A stretch of 64,000 nucleotides of DNA from the NCBI GenBank assembly GCA_023265625.1, contig JAHFST010000012.1:1-64000 (forward strand). The letters are read 5' to 3'. The notes below the pieces were generated by a model that was not told the origin of the DNA, made no database searches, and was given only the letters and a program-made list of their open reading frames with translations. The translations under genes were made by a program, and so were the position numbers. Shown here one piece after another: positions 58,888-64,000 of this stretch (position 1 is its first letter; each line of letters starts with the position of its first letter). The DNA is from Deltaproteobacteria bacterium (lineage in GTDB: Bacteria > UBA10199 > JACPAL01 > JAHFST01).

Positions 58888-61368
58888 ATGACCACCGACT
58901 ACGTGAACTCCATTCCGGTCGCCGAACAACCACCCTATCCCGGTGACGGCGCCATCGAATGGAAACTGCGTAGCATCATCCGTTGGAACGCCATGGCCAC
59001 CGTGGTGCGGGCCAATCATCAGGCGCCGGGCATCGGCGGTCACATCGCCACCTACGCCTCGGCGGCGACCCTCTATGAAGTGGGGTTTAATTGGTTTTTT
59101 CGCGGCCGTGATTTTCCGGGCGGTGGGGATCAAATCTTTTTTCAGGGGCATGCGGCCCCCGGGATCTACGCCCGGGCCTTTTTGGAACGAAGAATCTCCC
59201 TGGAACAACTGGTCCGCTTCCGCCGCGAGCTCTCCGGCGGGCTTTCCTCGTATCCGCATCCCTGGTGCCTGCCAGATTTTTGGGAATTTCCCACGGTCTC
59301 AATGGGATTGGGCCTGATCAACAGCATCTATCAGGCGCGCTTCAACCGCTACCTGCACGCCCGCGGCTTAAAAGACACCTCCGCCAGTCGTGTCTGGATC
59401 TTTGCCGGAGACGGCGAGATGGATGAACCCGAATCACGCGGGGCCTTGCATATCGCCGCCCGCGAGGCCCTGGACAACCTCATCCTCGTCGTCAACTGCA
59501 ACCTGCAACGACTCGACGGGCCGGTCTACGGCAATGGCAAGATCATCCAGGAATTACAGGGCTACCTCACGGGCGCCGGTTGGGATGTCATCAAGGTCGT
59601 CTGGGGCGACCGCTGGGACCCGCTCCTGGCCCAGGACACAGACCGGGTCCTCGTCCAAAGAATGAATGAGGTGCCCGACGGCCAGTTCCAGATGTATCGC
59701 CGCGCCGGGGGGGAAATCATCCGCAAGGATTTTTTTGGCAAGGACCCACGCCTCTTGAAGTTGGTGGAAAATATCACCGATGCCGATCTCCCCAAGCTCA
59801 ACCGTGGTGGGCATGACCCCGCCAAGGTATTCGCCGCTTACGATCGTGCCGTTCAACCCACCGGCCGCCCCACGGCCATCTTAACCCACACGATCAAGGG
59901 CTACGGGCTCGGGGAGGCCGGCGAGGCCCGCATGACGGCACATCAACAAAAAAAACTCAGCGAGCAAGAGCTGAAAGATTATCGCGATCGCTGTCAGATT
60001 CCGGTGACCGACCGACACATCAAGGATTCCCCGTTCTATTTGCCGTCGGAAAAAACCCCGGAGATGCAGTACCTCTTCGAACGACGCCGAGCGTTGGGTG
60101 GTTTCATCCCGGCCCGGCGCGGTTGGGTGGGGGCGTATGGCAATACGCCCCTACAATTTCCCGACACGATCTACCAAGATTTATTCAAGGGGAGCGGCGG
60201 TCGCGAGGCTTCGACCACCATGGCCTTTGTCTCGCTGTTGGGAAAACTCATTCGCGACCCCAAACTGGGCAAACATATCGTCCCCATCGTCCCGGACGAG
60301 GCGCGCACCTTTGGGATGGATCCGCTCTTTGCCCAAAACGGCATCTACTCGCCCAAGGGGCAGGGCTACACCCCGGCCGACAAGCAGGGCAGCAGCGTTT
60401 TTTATTACCGCGAGGCCAAGGACGGCCAAATCTTGGAGGAAGGAATTACAGAGGGCGGCTCGATGGCCAGCTTCACCGCCGCGGCCACGGCCTACAGCAC
60501 GCATGGGGTGCCGATGATTCCGTTTTATATTTTTTATTCCATGTTTGGATTCCAGCGCGTGGGAGACGCCATCTGGGCGGCCGCCGATATGCGTAGCCGA
60601 GGCTTCTTGCTCGGTGCTACCGCGGGCCGCACCACCCTGATGGGAGAAGGCTTGCAACACGACGACGGCCACAGTCCCCTATTAGCCAGCACCGTCCCCA
60701 ATTTAGTCACCTACGACCCGGCCTTCGCCTATGAGGTGGCCATCATCATCCAGCACGGGCTGAAACGCATGTATGAAGACCAGGAAGATGTGTTTTTCTA
60801 CCTCACCCTCTACAACGAAAATTACCCGATGCCCGCCATGATCGAGGGCGTGCAAGAGGGAATCTTGCGTGGTCTCTACTGTTATGCCCCAGGGGCCGCA
60901 ACAGGCATCAAGGCCCAAATCTTCGCCAGCGGCCCGCTAGTCCCGCAGGCCCTGATCGCGCAGCAATTGCTGATGGATTATCAGGTCTCGGCCGATGTCT
61001 GGAGTGTCACCAGTTACAACGAACTCTATCGCGACGCCCTCACCTGCGAACAATGGAACCGACTGCACCCGGAAGAAACTGAAAAACAACCTTACCTCAC
61101 CACCCAACTCAAAAACACCTCCGGCCCCGTGATCGCCGTCTCCGATTATCTCAAGTCCCTGCCGGATCGCTTGGCCCGCTGGATCCCCAACGGCCTCACC
61201 AGCCTAGGCACCGACGGCTTCGGCCGCAGCGACACCCGCGAGGCGTTGCGCCGCCACTTCCAGATTGATCCGCCTCATATCGTCGCTGCCGTCTTAGAGA
61301 GGCTCTATCGGCTGGGGCAGGCCGAATTAACAACACTCCAGCAGGCGCTGCGTCAGATTCATTCGTAA
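58888..61368 (+). CDS. aceE: Pyruvate dehydrogenase E1 component, homodimeric type
   Basis: This 826-residue protein decarboxylates pyruvate and passes the acetyl group to the E2 lipoyl domain. The thiamine diphosphate motif is GDGEMDEPESRG ... NCNLQRLDGPVYGN. NHQAPGIGGHIATYASAATL, VPDEARTFGMDPLFAQNGIY, YSMFGFQRVGDAIWAAADM and LGTDGFGRSD follow as in other AceE proteins. It is shorter than the E. coli enzyme at the N-terminus. A REP palindrome is read in frame at 60127-60154 as WVGAYGNTPLQF in a variable linker. No E2 or E3 gene is nearby. A weak Shine-Dalgarno precedes ATG 58888. Confidence 0.95.
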   Translation: MTTDYVNSIPVAEQPPYPGDGAIEWKLRSIIRWNAMATVVRANHQAPGIGGHIATYASAATLYEVGFNWFFRGRDFPGGGDQIFFQGHAAPGIYARAFLERRISLEQLVRFRRELSGGLSSYPHPWCLPDFWEFPTVSMGLGLINSIYQARFNRYLHARGLKDTSASRVWIFAGDGEMDEPESRGALHIAAREALDNLILVVNCNLQRLDGPVYGNGKIIQELQGYLTGAGWDVIKVVWGDRWDPLLAQDTDRVLVQRMNEVPDGQFQMYRRAGGEIIRKDFFGKDPRLLKLVENITDADLPKLNRGGHDPAKVFAAYDRAVQPTGRPTAILTHTIKGYGLGEAGEARMTAHQQKKLSEQELKDYRDRCQIPVTDRHIKDSPFYLPSEKTPEMQYLFERRRALGGFIPARRGWVGAYGNTPLQFPDTIYQDLFKGSGGREASTTMAFVSLLGKLIRDPKLGKHIVPIVPDEARTFGMDPLFAQNGIYSPKGQGYTPADKQGSSVFYYREAKDGQILEEGITEGGSMASFTAAATAYSTHGVPMIPFYIFYSMFGFQRVGDAIWAAADMRSRGFLLGATAGRTTLMGEGLQHDDGHSPLLASTVPNLVTYDPAFAYEVAIIIQHGLKRMYEDQEDVFFYLTLYNENYPMPAMIEGVQEGILRGLYCYAPGAATGIKAQIFASGPLVPQALIAQQLLMDYQVSADVWSVTSYNELYRDALTCEQWNRLHPEETEKQPYLTTQLKNTSGPVIAVSDYLKSLPDRLARWIPNGLTSLGTDGFGRSDTREALRRHFQIDPPHIVAAVLERLYRLGQAELTTLQQALRQIHS
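60127..60154. repeat. REP palindrome inside aceE (copy 9)
   Basis: GTGGGGGCGTAT - GGCA - ATACGCCCCTAC: 12-base arms with a single G-T pair. It is in frame and adds about nine residues in a linker that is variable among AceE proteins. Confidence 0.8.
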
Positions 61369-61402
61369 CCCTAAAGATTTTTCCTATTTTTTTACCTGCC
61401 AA

Positions 61403-61429
61403 GCAACTTTTTTCAGACCATGACGAATT
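61403..61429 (+). promoter_or_regulatory. Shared promoter-like element, copy 10 (GCAAC-N16-CGAATT)
   Basis: GCAAC (61403-61407, followed by six T) and CGAATT (61424-61429) are 16 bases apart. ATG 61436 is six bases on; the intervening AGGGG abuts the ATG and is too close to act as a normal Shine-Dalgarno. Confidence 0.55.
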
Positions 61430-61435
61430 AAGGGG

Positions 61436-62581
61436 ATGTTTCAACCTCCCGAGATTGTCAGCTTAGTCGCCACCGGGATGCGTTATGGCCTAAGGGCCAT
61501 GGAGGCAGCGGTGGTGGCAAGAGAACCGGCGACGGCGGAGCTGCCGTTGTTGCGCGAAACCGCCCTACGCGGGTTTCGTTATGGGGCGATTTTTGGCAGT
61601 GAGATCACACCCAATTCCCTGCCCGCCCTACTTGGCCTCGTGGGGAACATCCCTCCTCTCTCCCTGGCGGAGGAACCGTTTCAAACCTTGCAAAATGATT
61701 CGCAGGCACTCCGAGACACCCTCCATGGCCTGTTTGACTGCCTCCCCTGGGGAAGCGATGCCATGGTCACAGGACGACGACTGACCTTTGAGCCCCTGCC
61801 GCATCCGATCAACCAAGCCAATATGAGATTGGCCGTCCTGCAACTCACCCTGCGAGAGGTTGCCAATATCGCCTATTTGATGACAAAAGCAGTCCCCTCC
61901 GCATTGGATCAAGAGACCCATCGAGTCTTACTTCGTGCCAGTGAATGCGCCCTAAAGGTCTTTGCCGGGACACACACACCATGGCGATTGCACGATTTTA
62001 TGGATTCTCTTTTTCAAGGCTTGCCGATCCTGGAAAAAGATCCTGTTAACGGTAACGCTCTCCTGTCGGCCTTCCTTAACAGGACTCGGAAGACCCTCCA
62101 GTTCAACACCACACGAGCGGTCGCTGTCTTTCATGGCCAATCTCCTGCAACCAATATTCCACCGATACCGCTGCCTAATCCCACCCCACAGTTTCCCCAA
62201 TCCAGGGCAAGCTCTCAACAGCGAACGAGACGTACCGTTCCAACATCATCGGCTACCCCTTCCACTCCACCACCAACCCGAGCCTCTACTACACCTGCCC
62301 CAGCGCGCACAGCATCGTCGCTTACTTTCTCACAACTGCTCGCCACATTGGCCGATCGATGGCACATTGCATCAGGACAAATCTGGAAACAATTCACCCA
62401 AGACAGTCGCGTCCGAGCGATCCAGGAACATGCAAAATTGGAAATAGTGAATGATCAAGGTTCTTCCCTGACCCTATTATGGCAAAAGAGAGGGGGAGAA
62501 AGTTTTTCTCTCCGTCTGGAGCTTGGTTTTCTCGATTCCAAGTCAAACACCGGCCCATTCGCGAAGCTAACGGTTAGTTAA
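61436..62581 (+). CDS. Unrecognised protein with Pro/Thr-rich linker, GCAAC/CGA regulon
   Basis: This 381-residue protein has a helical domain (residues 1-235), a disordered Pro/Thr/Ser/Arg linker (about 240-295: PPIPLPNPTPQFPQSRAS, TPSTPPPTRASTTPAPAR) and a C-terminal domain of about 85 residues with helix then beta strands (LATLADRWHIASGQIWKQF ... LTLLWQKRGGESFSLRLELG). No family is recognised, and no signal peptide is seen. The two-domain, linker-joined layout would suit a delivered or adaptor protein. It follows aceE by 67 bases and has its own promoter-like element. Confidence 0.6.
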   Translation: MFQPPEIVSLVATGMRYGLRAMEAAVVAREPATAELPLLRETALRGFRYGAIFGSEITPNSLPALLGLVGNIPPLSLAEEPFQTLQNDSQALRDTLHGLFDCLPWGSDAMVTGRRLTFEPLPHPINQANMRLAVLQLTLREVANIAYLMTKAVPSALDQETHRVLLRASECALKVFAGTHTPWRLHDFMDSLFQGLPILEKDPVNGNALLSAFLNRTRKTLQFNTTRAVAVFHGQSPATNIPPIPLPNPTPQFPQSRASSQQRTRRTVPTSSATPSTPPPTRASTTPAPARTASSLTFSQLLATLADRWHIASGQIWKQFTQDSRVRAIQEHAKLEIVNDQGSSLTLLWQKRGGESFSLRLELGFLDSKSNTGPFAKLTVS

Positions 62582-62719
62582 AATAAAAACGGATTTTCGC
62601 CAGACTGCTAAGAGCTAAATTAAGGAGGGGTAGCTCACCAACGAAAGTTTACTTAGTCAACAACGTCCCCTATTTCACAATTTTGTGTAAACCGACCTTT
62701 ACGATGATACAAGACATCT

Positions 62720-63298
62720 ATGTCCCTCATGAGCCAATTATTATTACTGACCTTGATCACCGCCACAGCGATCGCCGGTGAACCGGTTGCCAGTGTCTAC
62801 ACCAAGTTTCCAGACGATCCCGCCAAGCGATGCAAGGTCCTGGAACAAGGATCGAACCAAGACCCGCCGCCCGATTATGTGAAGGCGGAATGCCCAGGTT
62901 ACCAAAAATATCGGGTGCGTTATTCCACCGATGGAGACCATGGAAGCATCCTGGCGCTCTTTCATTCCGGGACAAGACAAGAATCATCCCTAACCACCAT
63001 CCCGACTATTGAAGAGGGGGTTCTTTGCCCGCAAGGATTCACCTGGGTGACCGCCAAACAACTGGAGTGGCGAGTTGAAAAAAATGTCCCTTTTGCCTTG
63101 ATCTACCGGGTGAACTGCGAAGGCCTCTCCAGAGAAACACCCACGGTCACAGAGATACTCGCCGTGGCCTCAGTCTCCCCCATCCGAAGTTGTCTGATCG
63201 GTCGGGTGATTGCCACCGGCAATCCAGAGGCCAACAACCAGGCCCGCACCCTCGCCGACACGAAGGCTCGTTCCATCAAATGCCCCGCTGTGCCGTAG
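62720..63298 (+). CDS. Exported protein of unknown function
   Basis: This protein of about 190 residues has a Sec signal peptide (MSQLLLLTLITATAIAG) and four to six cysteines in the mature part (CKVLEQG, AECPGYQ, VLCPQGF, VNCEGL, SCLIGR, IKCPAVP), suggesting disulfides and a periplasmic location. No family is recognised. ATG 62720 and 62729 are both possible. The 138-base gap upstream has no clear promoter and does not contain the GCAAC/CGA element. Confidence 0.65.
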   Translation: MSLMSQLLLLTLITATAIAGEPVASVYTKFPDDPAKRCKVLEQGSNQDPPPDYVKAECPGYQKYRVRYSTDGDHGSILALFHSGTRQESSLTTIPTIEEGVLCPQGFTWVTAKQLEWRVEKNVPFALIYRVNCEGLSRETPTVTEILAVASVSPIRSCLIGRVIATGNPEANNQARTLADTKARSIKCPAVP

Positions 63299-63316
63299 CG
63301 CAACTCTCTTGAGATT

Positions 63317-64000
63317 TTAAACGGTTCCCAGCGACCTTCCCCCGTCAACGGTAAGGACAGAACCAGTGACAAACGAGCTGGCGTGCAAAAAATACCGGAC
63401 CGCATGAACCACGTCGTGGGGAGAACCAATCTTCTGGCTCAAGACCCCCTTGGTATCTTCTGCAAATTTCTCCGGGGAAAAATGGACGGGGCGCAAGACC
63501 GGTCCGGGGCAGATGCAATTGACCTGAACCTCCGAAGCCATTTCCTTGGCCAGGGCACGTGTGAGATCGATCAAGGCCCCCTTTGATACGCAGTACGACA
63601 AGTAATCTTTGTAAGGCATCGATCCGGCCCAATCCGCAATATTGACAATCTTGCCCTCACCCCGTTTTTTCATGGAATGATAGGCCGCCTGGGCCAAGAG
63701 AAAGGGGGCCTTCACATGCACGGCCAGGTTGGTGTCCCACTCCTCTTCGGTGATGAGTTCAAAAAGTTTGTCCTGATAGATTGAGGCGTTATTGACGATG
63801 GCAAAAAGATGTTTTTTCTTCTCCAGGATCTGCGGGACAATCGCCTTAACATCCTCCGCCTGAGTCAGATCCGCCTTGACCAACAAGGCGTTAATTTTAA
63901 AACGCTCATGAATCTCCGCCGCCAACGCAGTCGCGGCTTCTCCAGACCGATTGTAATGGATCACCACCTCGGCCCCATCGGCCGCCAACGCCAGGACAAT
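63317..64000 (-). CDS. Short-chain dehydrogenase/reductase, 5' end beyond the window
   Basis: At least 227 residues are present. The reading frame continues past the window edge (the first residues seen are IVLALAADGAEVVIHYNRSG, so the Gly-rich NADP motif is missing). FAIVNNASIYQ is the NNAG-type motif; the catalytic Tyr and Lys lie in YLSYCVSKGALIDLTRALAKE, after KIVNIADWAGSMPYKDY. The N-R-S after the second strand suggests NADPH. The Asp-Trp-Ala in place of the usual Ser-Ser-x resembles pteridine reductases (PTR1/FolM-like). A 3-oxoacyl-ACP reductase is the alternative. Confidence 0.88.
   Translation of the reverse strand: MVLALAADGAEVVIHYNRSGEAATALAAEIHERFKINALLVKADLTQAEDVKAIVPQILEKKKHLFAIVNNASIYQDKLFELITEEEWDTNLAVHVKAPFLLAQAAYHSMKKRGEGKIVNIADWAGSMPYKDYLSYCVSKGALIDLTRALAKEMASEVQVNCICPGPVLRPVHFSPEKFAEDTKGVLSQKIGSPHDVVHAVRYFLHASSFVTGSVLTVDGGRSLGTV

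Noticed and set aside
1-64000. CRISPR arrays, tRNA or rRNA genes
   Set aside because: No regularly spaced repeats or tRNA-like cloverleaf sequences were found; the repeated elements are REP palindromes.

Overview
This looks like one chromosomal segment of an uncultured deltaproteobacterium-like organism of roughly 50-55% GC. The evidence is a MglA-type small GTPase behind dnaX and recR, a CarD-like reading frame, class IIA-type glycyl-tRNA synthetase, homodimeric pyruvate dehydrogenase E1, DapL-type lysine biosynthesis, many Ser/Thr-rich lipoproteins and a dense load of REP palindromes and toxin-antitoxin pairs. The lineage is inferred from protein style only; there is no rRNA or tRNA gene in the window.

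Layout. 1-3.8 kb: an isocitrate-dehydrogenase-family gene, a small periplasmic protein and a fatty acid desaturase. 3.1-7.2 kb: two convergent proteins that share a C-terminal SGHF domain. 7.3-8.9 kb: two toxin-antitoxin-like loci with operator-like repeats. 9-13.7 kb: DEAD-box helicase, a sigma/anti-sigma/cardiolipin-synthase operon and phoU. 13.8-15.2 kb: a REP-associated transposase and a broken formylglycine-enzyme-fold gene. 15.5-19.1 kb: dnaX-recR-mglA, a DUF559 cassette with inverted repeats, and a small Cys-rich protein. 19.2-24.7 kb: hydrolase, transaldolase, RelE-type and AbiE-type loci, folK and dapL. 24.9-33.8 kb: a run of mostly unrecognised proteins. 33.9-40.7 kb: argH-lysA-dapF-dapA-dapB, with rho divergent from it. 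40.7-48.4 kb: exported proteins, an AlbA_2 protein, a deaminase and a low-GC RES-domain island. 48.7-63.3 kb: glyS-ppdK, a beta-propeller, smc, aceE and more unknowns. An SDR oxidoreductase runs off the end.

The most interesting signal is a promoter-like element, GCAAC-N16(17,18)-CGA, immediately upstream of ten dispersed genes, nearly all unrecognised (starts at 86, 3160, 7183, 24919, 26904, 27378, 32725, 33781/33800, 57610 and 61436). Where the start codon lies 20 or more bases from the CGA box there is a good Shine-Dalgarno; where it lies 6-9 bases away there is none, as expected of leaderless transcripts. The products include two SGHF proteins, an M49-like metallopeptidase and a serine-hydrolase-like protein. 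This suggests one regulon of possibly effector-like proteins under an alternative (ECF-like) sigma factor.

The second theme is a GTAGGGGC...GCCCCTAC palindrome family: nine loci, one inside the transposase-like gene itself, one inside aceE, and five supplying the TAG stop codon of a neighbouring gene. A different composite repeat lies before dnaX and inside argH.
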